DNA of 64,000 nucleotides from Synechococcus sp. UW105 (GTDB lineage: Bacteria; Cyanobacteriota; Cyanobacteriia; PCC-6307; Cyanobiaceae): assembly GCF_900473935.1 (NCBI RefSeq), contig NZ_UCNN01000015.1, positions 1-64,000 on the forward strand, read 5' to 3'. Under the pieces are notes generated by a model. The model saw only the letters and a list, made by a program, of their open reading frames with translations. It was not told where the DNA came from and ran no database searches. The first letter of the stretch is position 1. Each line of letters opens with the position of its first letter. Below are positions 44,938 to 54,836 of the stretch, one piece after another. A program made the position numbers and the translations under genes.

Positions 44938-46811
44938 GACAAAACCTCATTTAAATACTGATCTACATTTAAGATTGACCAAATTAAAAGACGATTATTA
45001 CGTTCACCACGCAAATGTTGTTCTATAAGGGGGACGATAGCATTGCGGTCCAAAACAGAGTAGATAACGGCGTCATTATCAACGAGTCTATGTCTAACGA
45101 AATCGATGCTCTCGCCCCGAAACCAGCTTGCATCGGGAGAAGAAAAACCTTGCTTTTTAGCTTGCACTGCCTCGCTGGGGATATATTTTGCCATAACTTC
45201 GCGAAGTATCTGCTTCCCATCATTAGTCTTCTGAAAGTAGATATTCGGTTTATCGCTATGAACATTCTCATTGATTCGTAGAACTTCTGAAAGATTATTG
45301 AGCTTCAAGCCTACAGGACAAGACATAGCAAAATCCACAAGTTCGTTATCCATAAAAGGGACCCTATTCTCTAAACCATTCGCCATCGAAAGCTTATCTT
45401 CAACCACAAACAATCCATGCAGAAAAGTCTTGGCCTCAAGATATAGAGAATGATTGATATAATCTTCTGGTTTTACCAACTCATTGTCATGAGTTGCAAA
45501 GACACTCCTAAAGACATCTCGAGTCCATACTCCATCAACTTCATTAGCAATTGGTGCAAACATTTTTTTAAGTTGCTTGTTGTCCACTAGGCGCTGCCAG
45601 TAGAGATAATACTGATCGATGTATTGCTCGAAGTTCTGGCAATTAGCGGCCCTGTAGTACCGCCATGGATAACCGCCGAAAAGCTCATCTCCACCACTAC
45701 CAGATAACACAACCTTCACAAACTTACTAGTAAGTTTTGCTGCGTAATAGTTTGGATAACTCTGCCCAACGCGGGGCTCCTCAAGGTGACGCGCCACATG
45801 AGGCAGTGATCGTTCCATATCTCCTGCCTTGAGAACCATCTCGTAGTGCTCAGTCTTAAACTGAGCGGACATAGCTTCAGCTTTCGTACGTTCGTCAAAA
45901 GATAATTCAATGCCAGAGGCGGAGCTGAGATCGAATCCGCAAGTGAAAGTCTTGAGGTTAGAGCAACTCTGAGCAGCGATAGCTGTAATTGAACCCGAAT
46001 CCATGCCTCCTGATAGGTATGCACCGAGCTCTACATCGCCCACAAGTTGCCTATTCACAGCTTGCCTGAAAAGCCGGTCAAGTTCCTCTACATACTCTTC
46101 GCGGCAAAGTGGGCTCTGAGGCTCACGGAAGCGGTAGTCCCAGTAACGATGGAGCTCCAAGCAATCAGCTTGGTCTAATCTCAGCGTCAGGAAGTGACCA
46201 GCCGGCAAGATGTTGATGTCCTGCAGCAGTGTCTGGTCGGTGAAGATGTTCTGAAAGGTGAAATATTCGAGCAATGCCGGCTTATTAAGCTCTCGTCGAA
46301 AACCTGGATGGGCAATGATTGCCTTCTGTTCTGAGCCAAACGCAAATCGGCCCGACTGGTCGCTGTAGTAGAGGGGCTTGATCCCGTAGCGATCGCGCGC
46401 AAGCAGCAGAGTTTGTTCCTTGCGGTCCCACAGAGCCAGCCCAAACATGCCGTTGAATTTCAGAAGCGCCTCCGTGCCCCAGCGCGCAAGCGCATAGAGC
46501 ACTACTTCGCTATCGGTTTGGCTGCGGAACCAGAACCCTTCTGCTTCTAATTCGGTGCGAAGTTCGCGGTAGTTATAGATCTCACCGTTATAGCTAAGCA
46601 CCCAGCGGTGGTCAGCGCTGATCATCGGCTGATGGCCCGCGGGGCTCAAATCGATGATGGCCAGACGCCTATGCCCGAGGCCAACATTGCCTTCTATCCA
46701 ATGGCCTTCACTGTCAGGACCGCGGTGCTCAATCGCATCGGTCATCTTTTTGAGAATGACCGGAGATATCGGATCCCCGTTGAAATCGATCAGACCCGTA
46801 ATGCCACACAT
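44934..46811 (-). CDS. Asparagine synthase (glutamine-hydrolysing) homologue
   Basis: 625 residues. N-terminal Ntn glutaminase begins [12 protein letters not shown] with the nucleophile Cys2 and EHRGPDSEG; the C-terminal synthetase has the PP-loop [17 protein letters not shown] and [19 protein letters not shown]. Many exopolysaccharide loci carry such AsnB-like proteins, which are thought to amidate a sugar carboxylate rather than make asparagine. Given the uronates predicted here, a GlcNAcA-type amide is a plausible product. This is inference; a housekeeping asparagine synthetase cannot be excluded. Confidence 0.88.
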   Translation of the reverse strand: MCGITGLIDFNGDPISPVILKKMTDAIEHRGPDSEGHWIEGNVGLGHRRLAIIDLSPAGHQPMISADHRWVLSYNGEIYNYRELRTELEAEGFWFRSQTDSEVVLYALARWGTEALLKFNGMFGLALWDRKEQTLLLARDRYGIKPLYYSDQSGRFAFGSEQKAIIAHPGFRRELNKPALLEYFTFQNIFTDQTLLQDINILPAGHFLTLRLDQADCLELHRYWDYRFREPQSPLCREEYVEELDRLFRQAVNRQLVGDVELGAYLSGGMDSGSITAIAAQSCSNLKTFTCGFDLSSASGIELSFDERTKAEAMSAQFKTEHYEMVLKAGDMERSLPHVARHLEEPRVGQSYPNYYAAKLTSKFVKVVLSGSGGDELFGGYPWRYYRAANCQNFEQYIDQYYLYWQRLVDNKQLKKMFAPIANEVDGVWTRDVFRSVFATHDNELVKPEDYINHSLYLEAKTFLHGLFVVEDKLSMANGLENRVPFMDNELVDFAMSCPVGLKLNNLSEVLRINENVHSDKPNIYFQKTNDGKQILREVMAKYIPSEAVQAKKQGFSSPDASWFRGESIDFVRHRLVDNDAVIYSVLDRNAIVPLIEQHLRGERNNRLLIWSILNVDQYLNEVLS

Positions 46812-48016
46812 CAGAGCAACCGACTAAGCACAACATCAATCACATGCTTCTGCTCATCGGCGAGCATCCCATGAAACAGGGGCAACGAAATACTGCAATC
46901 GTTGGCAGCCTGAGCTGCAGGGAACTGTTCAGCCTTTAATTCGTACTTCTTTCGGTAGTAGCTGAGCATGTGCACTGCATGAGTGGCAGGGCGGGTTGAC
47001 ACACCCTGCTGCTGTAACTCTTCCATCCAGGCATTCCGCCGCTCATGCACTGCGTTGAGCTGCTGCTGATTGCCCGTCTTTAGGGCCTGGTGCACTTGGA
47101 TGGGTTCAAACAAGCATGGGTAGCTCTGAAAGCCGTGGCCGTAACCGGCTGGCGCCGCCGGTGTCTGCAGCCAATCCAGATCAGCAAAGGCAGTGTCATA
47201 GGTCGCTGCCAGATGTCGGCGTTCAGCCACGATTGCATCAGCGCGTTGCATCTGAGAGGCGCCCAGCGCAGCCTGGAGGTCGGTCATACGCTGGTTGTAA
47301 CCGGCCTCAGGATGATCTGCTAGCAGATAGGGCCTCGGACCTAGGTGCCGCTGGAGATCACTCATAGCCGCACCGTGATCCCGCAGACGTCGCAACCGCT
47401 CAGCCAACTGGGCATCGTTAGTGGTGATCATCCCCCCCTCGCCAGTGGTGATCGCCTTTCGAGGGTGAAAACTGAAGCAGCCAGTATTCCCTAGTGACCC
47501 GACATGGCTGCCCTTAAAGGTTGAACCGAATCCGCAAGCTGCATCCTCCACCACCCAGAGCCCATGGCGCCGGGCTACGGCATTAATGGCCTCCATATCA
47601 GCAGCCAGGCCGAACAAATGCACCGGCAAAATCGCCTTAGTACTAGGGGTGATCAGCTCTTCAAGGCCGGCGGGGTCAATGTTGAAAGTTGCCAGATCAA
47701 TGTCGGCAAACACCACGCTGCCACCAAGGTGCTCCACCACGTTGGCGGTAGAAATCCAGGTAAAAGCGGGCACAATGGCTTCGTCACCTGGACCAAAACC
47801 TAAAGCCGCCAAAGAGAGATGCAGGCCTGTTGTGCAGCTGGTAACCGCAATACTGTGCTCAGCCCCCGTGAACGCGCTCCAGGCCTGTTCAAAATCCCGC
47901 ACCTTGGGGCCCTGCACCAACCATCCGCTACGCAACGGCTCAAGCACGCTTTGAATTTCAGGCTCAGTGAGGCCTGTGCGAGCAATCGGAATGTTCATTG
48001 AAGGATGATTGCTCAT
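46811..48016 (-). CDS. DegT/DnrJ/EryC1/StrS aminotransferase
   Basis: 401 residues, PLP-dependent, vinylogous type I fold. ARTGLTEPEIQSVLEPLRSGWLVQGP start, EHSIAVTSCTTGLHLSLAA, VPAFTWISTANVVEHLGG, LWVVEDAACGFGS and the PLP Lys in SFHPRKAITTGEGG. Transfers an amino group to a 4-keto or 3-keto sugar nucleotide. The second aminotransferase (52752-53888) belongs to the WbpE branch, so this one probably makes a different amino sugar with the SDR partner next to it. Start overlaps the epimerase stop by 4 bases. Confidence 0.9.
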   Translation of the reverse strand: MSNHPSMNIPIARTGLTEPEIQSVLEPLRSGWLVQGPKVRDFEQAWSAFTGAEHSIAVTSCTTGLHLSLAALGFGPGDEAIVPAFTWISTANVVEHLGGSVVFADIDLATFNIDPAGLEELITPSTKAILPVHLFGLAADMEAINAVARRHGLWVVEDAACGFGSTFKGSHVGSLGNTGCFSFHPRKAITTGEGGMITTNDAQLAERLRRLRDHGAAMSDLQRHLGPRPYLLADHPEAGYNQRMTDLQAALGASQMQRADAIVAERRHLAATYDTAFADLDWLQTPAAPAGYGHGFQSYPCLFEPIQVHQALKTGNQQQLNAVHERRNAWMEELQQQGVSTRPATHAVHMLSYYRKKYELKAEQFPAAQAANDCSISLPLFHGMLADEQKHVIDVVLSRLL

Positions 48017-49014
48017 GCCGAGACCCTCTGTGCATCGCGACGGGCTTCCACCTCAGCCTTATGAGAAGAGCGCCAATCGATCAAGCGCTGCAGGCCCTCC
48101 CGGAGATCGGTCGCAGCGGTATAACCGATTTCTTGACTTGCTTTCTCAGGACAACCGATACGGTTACGAACGAGAGTGGCCTGGCTACGCGGTGCATAGT
48201 TAATGGTGTTCGATGTGCCCGTGAGTTCGATCAACAACTCAGCTAAATCTTTGAGAGATGTTCTAATTCCTGTTCCGACATTGTAGAAGGAATCAGAAGC
48301 TGTCGCCTTCATAGCGCACACATTAGCTTGAGCACAATCTTCAACAGAAACAAAATCAAACGCCTCTGAGCCGTCTCCAAGAATGGTTGGACTTTCGCCA
48401 CGATCAATAGCATCCAACATCTTCATAATTACAGCGATGTAAGCTCCCTGATAGTCCTGACGGGGCCCGTACACGTTCATGTAGCGCAGACCCACATAAT
48501 CAAGTCCATAGCGATGATGAAATGAGCGCAACATCGCTTCGCCGCATATTTTGGTAGCTCCATAGAAATTTTTATTATTAAAGGGATGGTCTTCGGTCAT
48601 TGGCTCGCTTAGGGCATCGCCATAAACAGAAGCCGATGAGGAGTAAACCAGCCGCTCTACCCCTGCCTTAGTGCATGCCTCCATCACATTGAAGGTGCCG
48701 CGGACATTCACATCAAATGCGGAGCGCGGAAACTCATGACACTGGAGCAGCCATAGCGCTGCCAGATGGAACACACCGTCAGCGCCCTGCATAGACGCCT
48801 CCAGGATGTCGCTTTGAAGAATATCACCGCCGATATCATAAACCTTGAAGCGTGGGTCCTGGCGGGCCTGAGCCAGATTTTCCATGCGCCCACGCACAAA
48901 GTTGTCATAAACAATCACCTGACCTACATCTTCTTTGAGAAGTGCATCAACCGTGTGGGAACCTATCAGGCCGGCACCACCAATCACGAGGAGCTTCTTA
49001 CCGCGAATGTCCAT
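48013..49014 (-). CDS. NAD-dependent sugar epimerase/dehydratase
   Basis: 333 residues. NAD motif IGGAGLIGSHT, active-site YSSSASVYGD and YGATKICGE (YxxxK), then RYMNVYGPRQDYQGAY. It belongs to the extended SDR group with UDP-glucose 4-epimerases, but the exact reaction cannot be told. Located between aminotransferase and L-2-hydroxyglutarate oxidase genes. A WbpP-type C4 epimerase of UDP-HexNAc(A) is one option, and 4,6-dehydratase is less likely because the TDE motif is not visible. Confidence 0.82.
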   Translation of the reverse strand: MDIRGKKLLVIGGAGLIGSHTVDALLKEDVGQVIVYDNFVRGRMENLAQARQDPRFKVYDIGGDILQSDILEASMQGADGVFHLAALWLLQCHEFPRSAFDVNVRGTFNVMEACTKAGVERLVYSSSASVYGDALSEPMTEDHPFNNKNFYGATKICGEAMLRSFHHRYGLDYVGLRYMNVYGPRQDYQGAYIAVIMKMLDAIDRGESPTILGDGSEAFDFVSVEDCAQANVCAMKATASDSFYNVGTGIRTSLKDLAELLIELTGTSNTINYAPRSQATLVRNRIGCPEKASQEIGYTAATDLREGLQRLIDWRSSHKAEVEARRDAQRVSA

Positions 49015-50246
49015 CAGTTAGAAAACAAAGAAGATTGATCAAGGATGAGGTCAGCCAAAGCGAAGCTAGCCGTGAACGCAGGGGAAATAGCATTCAGCAC
49101 ATGTGTACTGGAATGGCCATGCTCCAGTCGAAAGTCCTGCACTAACTCCCCTGCTCTTCGATCGTAGAGCTGAGCACGAATGCCTACCTTCTGACTCGGG
49201 ATTAGATGCTCACTGCGCAAGCCCGGTACCAAGGCCTGAGCTGCTTTGAGAAACAAGGGCTTGATGCCATGCAGGGCCTGCTCTCTCGCATAGCGGCGAA
49301 AGCCGCCTGCGTTGCGCCACCACTGGCTAGCTAGATCGCCCATGAACTGAATGGCCATGAGCGGCTCAATCCCCTCGAAACCTCGGTAGTTTTCACGTCC
49401 CAAGGCCGGGATAGCCGTTGGCCCAAGGCTAACCGTGCCATCCGGGCTGGGTGTCACATGAACACCTAAAAATGGTACGTGCAGATCTGGAACTGGATAA
49501 AGATTGGTGCGAAAATTAAAGGGAGCACGTGGATGAAGCTGCCAGTAGATGCCCTTAAATGGCAAAAGTGTGCAGCATTCTCCTAGTCCAAATGCACGCG
49601 CCACACGATCGGCCTGTAAACCTGCAGCATTAAATAAAAAACCATATGTAAACGTAGTAGTGGTGTCGCCAAGTTGTGAAACGCGGAGCTGCCTCGCTTG
49701 CGGGTTAACAGCATCCAACTGAGCTCCGACAATAAACCTTACTCCCCGCTCCTTGAGCCGTTGCTCTAACCGCTTAAGAACCAGCTTGGGCTTTACCACG
49801 CAAGTACTTGGACTCCATAGAGCTCGACTCGAGGCTGTGTGGCCATCAGGCACCAGCTCGAGAAACTTCTCTTCATCGATCAGCTTTACCTCAGCACCAT
49901 TGGCACGACCGCGCTCGAGAAGCAACTCCAACTGGCCATCAAGCTCAGCAGTCTGAGGCACAATTACCTTGCCACAGGCCAGCACAGGTAAGCCCTCAGA
50001 TTCACACCATGCGCGTAAGCGCTTGGCTCCCTGCACGCATACATTTGCCTTGAGAGTTTTCGGAGGGTAATAAATTCCGGCATGCAAAACACCACTATTG
50101 CGACCGGAACTGTGTCGCCCGATCTCGGGTTCCTTATCGATCACAGCAATCGAAAGATGTTTGTCATGTTCGATGAGTTGATTGGCTATTGCCATCCCAA
50201 CCATTCCACCACCCAATATGACAATATCGCTGATGACCTCAGTCAT
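49014..50246 (-). CDS. lhgO: L-2-hydroxyglutarate oxidase (LhgO-like)
   Basis: 410 residues, FAD-dependent. FAD motif VILGGGMVGMAIA (12-17), then GRHSSGRNSGVLHAGIYYPPKTLKA, typical of LhgO and its human counterpart, and HVTPSPDGTVSLGPTAIPALG near the middle. LhgO oxidises L-2-hydroxyglutarate to 2-oxoglutarate and passes electrons to quinone. It overlaps the downstream SDR gene and lies 3 bases from the WbpB-like gene, whose family (WlbA/WbpB) produces 2-hydroxyglutarate when recycling NADH. Within a nucleotide-sugar operon it is therefore likely a recycling enzyme. Confidence 0.9.
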   Translation of the reverse strand: MTEVISDIVILGGGMVGMAIANQLIEHDKHLSIAVIDKEPEIGRHSSGRNSGVLHAGIYYPPKTLKANVCVQGAKRLRAWCESEGLPVLACGKVIVPQTAELDGQLELLLERGRANGAEVKLIDEEKFLELVPDGHTASSRALWSPSTCVVKPKLVLKRLEQRLKERGVRFIVGAQLDAVNPQARQLRVSQLGDTTTTFTYGFLFNAAGLQADRVARAFGLGECCTLLPFKGIYWQLHPRAPFNFRTNLYPVPDLHVPFLGVHVTPSPDGTVSLGPTAIPALGRENYRGFEGIEPLMAIQFMGDLASQWWRNAGGFRRYAREQALHGIKPLFLKAAQALVPGLRSEHLIPSQKVGIRAQLYDRRAGELVQDFRLEHGHSSTHVLNAISPAFTASFALADLILDQSSLFSN

Positions 50247-50249
50247 GAG

Positions 50250-51362
50250 TCAATGCTCCAATGGCAGGTGCACCGATCGGCCATCACGGGCAGAGCGATA
50301 AGCGCCGATCAGCAATTCCAAGCTACGTAGCCCCTCGAGACCGTCACACATGGCTTCTGCCTTACCCTGCAGAGCATCAAGCATATTGGCATAGTATGGC
50401 AGATGGCCAAAACCATATACGCTAGTGGTTAGGTAACTGGCATGCTGCACCTCGGCATCATCTGCGCTTTCGTCGGCGAAGGCCCAATGCTCAATCTTGT
50501 TAACAGCCGGCCCACCGATCTTCACCGTACCAGTTTCTCCCAATAGCGTGATCGAACCCTCCAAGTTCTTCGGGTAGGCAAGCATCGTCACTGCCATCGT
50601 TCCCAGGGCACCGTTACACCAACGCATCTGCAAAGCAGCGGTGTCTTCTGCCTCAATCTTTCGACCCAGAGTTGCAGTTGAAGCACTCAAACTTTCGACC
50701 GGACCAATCAACCAGTCAAGAAGATCGATATAATGACTTGCCTGATTCATCAGAGCTCCGCCATCCATATTCAGAGTCCCACGCCATTCATCTTGATCGT
50801 AGTAACTTTGGGGTCTTTGCCAAAAGACATTAACCGCCACCAATGCCATCTGACCAAAGCGGCCGCTCTGTATTTGACGCTTGACTAACTGCAGTGTGCT
50901 ATTAAAACGATTCTGCTTCACAACAAATAACCTCACGCCCGCTTGATCACATGCCTTGACCATTCCCACCCCATCATGCCATTGAGTAGCCATCGGCTTT
51001 TCAGTGCAAACGTGAATTCCAGCTTCAGCTGCTTGAATGGCTTGACTGGAATGAAGGCCGCTTGGAGTTACTAAAACCATCAAATCCACTAACGTAGATT
51101 TAGTCTTGACAGCTTGAACCAACTCGCCATAGCTGGTGAACTGATCCACATTCTTAGCAGCACCCGGGTATTCGCCCGCTGCATCAGCGATCAATTGCTG
51201 GGCCTGCTCCAGGCGGTCGGCCTGGGTGTCGCAAATGGCCACAAGCTCTGCCCGATCTTGATGCGCTGCTATCGCTTTGATGTGGTTTCGGCTGATCCGA
51301 CCACAGCCCACCAGGGCAATTCTGATGCGGTGTTCGGTAATCGGAGTACTTGGTTTATCCAT
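50250..51362 (-). CDS. wbpB: WbpB/WlbA-type UDP-GlcNAcA 3-dehydrogenase (Gfo/Idh/MocA)
   Basis: 370 residues. IALVGCGRISRNHIKAI (dinucleotide motif 19-24), GIHVCTEKPMATQWHDG with the conserved EKP, KQNRFNSTLQLVKRQI and NQASHYIDLLDWLIG match the WbpB group. It oxidises C3 of UDP-GlcNAc uronate; known members keep NADH bound and regenerate it with 2-oxoglutarate. It is followed upstream by WbpA, then WbpE and WbpD-like genes, giving the expected pathway set. Gene symbol is by analogy to Pseudomonas. Confidence 0.88.
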   Translation of the reverse strand: MDKPSTPITEHRIRIALVGCGRISRNHIKAIAAHQDRAELVAICDTQADRLEQAQQLIADAAGEYPGAAKNVDQFTSYGELVQAVKTKSTLVDLMVLVTPSGLHSSQAIQAAEAGIHVCTEKPMATQWHDGVGMVKACDQAGVRLFVVKQNRFNSTLQLVKRQIQSGRFGQMALVAVNVFWQRPQSYYDQDEWRGTLNMDGGALMNQASHYIDLLDWLIGPVESLSASTATLGRKIEAEDTAALQMRWCNGALGTMAVTMLAYPKNLEGSITLLGETGTVKIGGPAVNKIEHWAFADESADDAEVQHASYLTTSVYGFGHLPYYANMLDALQGKAEAMCDGLEGLRSLELLIGAYRSARDGRSVHLPLEH

Positions 51363-51366
51363 CTAG

Positions 51367-52695
51367 TCAAGCCCTAATGACGTTGTTGGATGGTTGAAAA
51401 CGCCCTCGGCTATCAATCATCACCTGGCTGTGGCTGGCAAGGAGCGTGTATTCAAAGGCGTCATGGTCTGTAGCCAGTACCACCGCATCAAAAGAGGCCA
51501 CAGATTCGGCTGTGAGCACCACACTTTGAAGCGCAAACTGGTGCTTCCGCATCGGAGGAAAGCTTGGGAAGAAGGGATCGCTGTAGTGCACATCTGCCCC
51601 CTTCGACCGGAAGAGCTCCATCAACTCCACAGAGGGCGACTCGCGCATATCATCCACATTTTTTTTGTAGGCAATCCCCAGAACCAACACCCTGCTTCCC
51701 ATCAAAGGTTTACCAGCCTGATTTAGAGCATCGGCCGTTTTTTGTACTACATAGGCGGGCATAGCTGTATTGATCTCTCCCGCCAGCTCAATGAAGCGGG
51801 TATGCATGCCATATTCTCGCGCTTTCCACGTGAGATAAAAGGGATCTATCGGAATGCAATGGCCGCCGAGGCCAGGACCAGGGTAGTAAGGCACAAAGCC
51901 AAAGGGTTTGGTCGACGCAGCTCGGATCACCTCATAGAGATCGATCCCCATGCGATCAGCAAGAGGCTTCAGTTCATTCATCAAACCAATGTTCACAGCC
52001 CGGTGAATATTCTCGAGCAACTTGGTCATCTCAGCAGCCCTTGTACTGCTTACCGGCACCACCTGGCTGATCGCCTGTTCATAAAGCGCTATGCCCACTT
52101 CTCTGCAAGCTGAAGTGCTCCCTCCAACTACCTTTGGAATCGTAGCTGTATTGAAATCAAGATTGCCAGGATCTTCACGTTCAGGCGAGTACACCAAGAA
52201 CACATCTTCGCCGATCGTAAAGCCACGCTGCTCGATGAGCGGCCGAAGCTCTTCCTCAGTGGTGCCCGGATAAGTGGTGCTCTCCAGGCTGATCACGTGA
52301 CCGGAGCGCAAGTAGGGAAGCAGTGCCGCCATCGTGTTGTGAATAAAACTGAGATCCGGCTCGCGGTATTGATTCAGCGGCGTGGGCACACAAAGAATCA
52401 AGGCATCCGCTTCCACAGCCCTAGTGAAATCCGTTGTGGCATCAAGCCGTTGCTGCTGCAAGGCCTTAACAACACGCTCACTATTAATGTGATTGATGTA
52501 GCTCTGCCCTTGATTGATCGCCTCAATCTTGCTCGTGTCGATATCGAACCCTAGAACTCGGTATCCCTGCTCGGCATAGGTGAGCGAAAGAGGTAAACCC
52601 ACGTAACCCAAGCCTGCCACGCCAATCAAAGCTTCCTTTTTGCGCAGGCGCTCCAGGAGAATTTGATGATGCTGAGAGGAAGAGAAGGCAGACAT
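51367..52695 (-). CDS. wbpA: UDP-N-acetylglucosamine 6-dehydrogenase (WbpA-like)
   Basis: 442 residues. NAD motif [12 protein letters not shown] (28-33), [25 protein letters not shown], and the catalytic Cys in [20 protein letters not shown]. The longer C-terminus and [12 protein letters not shown] wording fit WbpA, which makes UDP-GlcNAcA. It lies 4 bases upstream of the WbpB-like start on the same strand. The 56-base gap to wbpE upstream is AT-rich. Confidence 0.9.
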   Translation of the reverse strand: MSAFSSSQHHQILLERLRKKEALIGVAGLGYVGLPLSLTYAEQGYRVLGFDIDTSKIEAINQGQSYINHINSERVVKALQQQRLDATTDFTRAVEADALILCVPTPLNQYREPDLSFIHNTMAALLPYLRSGHVISLESTTYPGTTEEELRPLIEQRGFTIGEDVFLVYSPEREDPGNLDFNTATIPKVVGGSTSACREVGIALYEQAISQVVPVSSTRAAEMTKLLENIHRAVNIGLMNELKPLADRMGIDLYEVIRAASTKPFGFVPYYPGPGLGGHCIPIDPFYLTWKAREYGMHTRFIELAGEINTAMPAYVVQKTADALNQAGKPLMGSRVLVLGIAYKKNVDDMRESPSVELMELFRSKGADVHYSDPFFPSFPPMRKHQFALQSVVLTAESVASFDAVVLATDHDAFEYTLLASHSQVMIDSRGRFQPSNNVIRA

Positions 52696-52751
52696 TCAGC
52701 GATTTTTACTTAAGGTAGTGATTGAGGTGCAGCCAAAGATGATTCATTTCG

Positions 52752-53888
52752 TTAATGCAAAGCTGCTGTCACCGCAGAGACCACTTGATCCTGATCCCGC
52801 TCGGACAGATAGGGATGCATGGGCAAGCTCATCACCCGCTCGCTGGCGCTCTTTGCCAAGGGAGTCGAACAGATACTGGTGGAGCTACTTTTAAACGGCT
52901 GAAGGGCGGGCTGCTGAGAGAGCAGGAGTGGGTAGTGCACCGCGGTGGGAATGCCATAGGCTTTGAGGTGCTCTTGAACAGATGTGCGATTATCCACCTG
53001 AATCGTATATTGCGCATAAACACTTGTATTGCCCAGCTCGAGATAGGGCGTAGTGATAACACCAGCCTTCTGTAAGCATTTGCTGTAACGCTCACCAATC
53101 TGCTGGCGACAAGCTACTTCTCCATCAAAAACTTCAAGCTTTGCCAGTAAAATCGCGGCTTGCAGCGTATCAATACGGCCATTCACACCAACCTCGGTAT
53201 GGAAATATCGCCGGCTTTGACCATGGCGGGAAATACGGCGCATCAGACCCGCGATCTCAGCATCATTGGTGAAACATGCTCCGCCATCGCCGTATCCCCC
53301 AAGAGGCTTGGAAGGGAAAAAGCTGGTAGTACCGACTGTGCTGAGACTGCAGCTGCGTTGCCCACGCTGTTGAGCCCCAAAGCTCTGGGCACCATCTTCA
53401 ATGACAGGCAACCCATGGCGCTCGGCGATCGTGTTAATAGCGAAGAAATCGGCCGGCTGCCCATACAGGCTCACCGGAATAATGGCCTTAGTGCGGGGCG
53501 TGATCGCCACCTCAATCTTGCTGGGATCCAGGTTGTAAGTACGCGAATCAATGTCGGTATAGACTGGTACCGCACCGAGCAATGCAATGGTTTCCGCGGT
53601 CGCGATGTACGAAAACGGCGTAGTAATCACCTCATCTCCAGCTCCAACACCAAGCGCCATCAGGGCGATCAGCAGAGCATCGGTACCACTGGCCACAGCG
53701 ATGCAGTGCTCAACTCCCACATAAGCAGCCAAGCGCTTCTCCAGCTCAGCCACCTCAGGGCCAAGGATGTATTTGCCGTGGTCCAGCACAGCTGCAATCC
53801 GGGCATCCACTATCTCCCTCAAGCTTTGCTCATCTGCTAAACGCTGTTGCTGCTGAGCTTTAAGATCTATGAATTGCATCGTGATCAT
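52752..53888 (-). CDS. wbpE: WbpE-type aminotransferase (DegT/DnrJ/EryC1/StrS)
   Basis: 378 residues. [10 protein letters not shown] start, [58 protein letters not shown] and the PLP Lys in [17 protein letters not shown] match WbpE/WlbC, which aminate the 3-keto UDP-GlcNAcA with glutamate. An ATG three codons in (53879) is an equally good start. It overlaps the upstream acetyltransferase gene by 4 bases. Confidence 0.9.
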   Translation of the reverse strand: MITMQFIDLKAQQQQRLADEQSLREIVDARIAAVLDHGKYILGPEVAELEKRLAAYVGVEHCIAVASGTDALLIALMALGVGAGDEVITTPFSYIATAETIALLGAVPVYTDIDSRTYNLDPSKIEVAITPRTKAIIPVSLYGQPADFFAINTIAERHGLPVIEDGAQSFGAQQRGQRSCSLSTVGTTSFFPSKPLGGYGDGGACFTNDAEIAGLMRRISRHGQSRRYFHTEVGVNGRIDTLQAAILLAKLEVFDGEVACRQQIGERYSKCLQKAGVITTPYLELGNTSVYAQYTIQVDNRTSVQEHLKAYGIPTAVHYPLLLSQQPALQPFKSSSTSICSTPLAKSASERVMSLPMHPYLSERDQDQVVSAVTAALH

Positions 53889-54499
53889 CCGGCGGAATGA
53901 GCTGATGGCGCAGGTTGGTATCTCAATTGCTCTCCGTACAGAGCATATTGATCACCGGTATGAGGACAAATCCATTTGCCAGCTCCAGACAATGGAAGAT
54001 CAACCCGCTCGCCATAAGCACTCATCCATCCAATCTGACGCGCAGGTACACCGACCATCAAGGCAAACGGTTTCACATCCCTGGTCACTACAGAACCAGC
54101 GCCCAAAAAAGCGTGATGACCTATCCGAATTCCGCATACAATAGTACAATTGGCACCAAGAGTGGCACCGCGCTCAACCCAAGTTTCACGGTATTCTTCT
54201 CTACGAGATACTTTTGAACGTGGATTATACACATTTGTGAACACCATGCTCGGCCCGCAAAACACATCATCCTCCAGAGTCACGCTTTCATACACTGAGA
54301 CATTATTCTGAATTTTAACGTTGTCTCCTATCCGAACTCTGTTGCCGACAAATACGTTCTGACCAAGCGAGCATCCCCTACCAATTACCACACCTGAGCT
54401 AATATGGACCCAATGCCAAATGCGACTAAAGTCACCAATAACTGCGCCTTCGTCAACAATAGCAGTGCAATGAACACTAGCTGTAGGATGAACCGACAT
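53885..54499 (-). CDS. wbpD: WbpD-type UDP-GlcNAc3NA N-acetyltransferase
   Basis: 204 residues, left-handed beta-helix: repeated hexapeptides from residue ~5 ([20 protein letters not shown] through [19 protein letters not shown]). [11 protein letters not shown] and [30 protein letters not shown] correspond to WbpD/WlbB. It acetylates the C3 amino group to give UDP-GlcNAc3NAcA using acetyl-CoA. First gene of the wbpD-E-A-B-lhgO run, so the promoter should lie in the upstream 337-base spacer. Confidence 0.9.
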   Translation of the reverse strand: MSVHPTASVHCTAIVDEGAVIGDFSRIWHWVHISSGVVIGRGCSLGQNVFVGNRVRIGDNVKIQNNVSVYESVTLEDDVFCGPSMVFTNVYNPRSKVSRREEYRETWVERGATLGANCTIVCGIRIGHHAFLGAGSVVTRDVKPFALMVGVPARQIGWMSAYGERVDLPLSGAGKWICPHTGDQYALYGEQLRYQPAPSAHSAG

Positions 54500-54836
54500 G
54501 AGTCGCCTGCGAAAAAACAGCTTTAACCAAGTTACTAGAACAAAATCTTACTTCAATACCAGCAAGAGAACACGGGATTATTTTTAAGTGGAATGAATAC
54601 GCATTGCCAACATTAACCACTCGAAACGGATTACCTGCATTCAAAAAGGGGGAGAAACATTTTAACAAGATTTCATCCCAGAAAGGCAGATTTTCGGCGA
54701 ATAAAGCATGTCAATTCAACATAGCAGCAACAGGAATGAGGCGAGGCCTCATTTTAGCCTAACTACTTCATCATAATAGCCCGGATAAGCTGACTGATTT
54801 TAAGCCTACGGGAAATAAGCGCTTTTTAGCCCAGCT
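54500..54836. other. Spacer between wbpD and the Wza-like gene
   Basis: 337 bases. Probably contains the wbpD operon promoter (minus strand) and the 3' end of the Wza-like transcript. A minus-strand frame of 63 codons here is not convincing. The only clear structure is the 8-bp hairpin at 54735-54753. Confidence 0.45.
54735..54753 (-). terminator. Hairpin downstream of the Wza-like gene
   Basis: AATGAGGC (54735-54742) and GCCTCATT (54746-54753) form a perfect 8-bp stem with a 3-base loop, about 85 bases past the Wza-like stop. It is symmetric, so it would also work in the plus direction, where TTT follows. The T-tract is weak on the minus strand. Confidence 0.35.
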
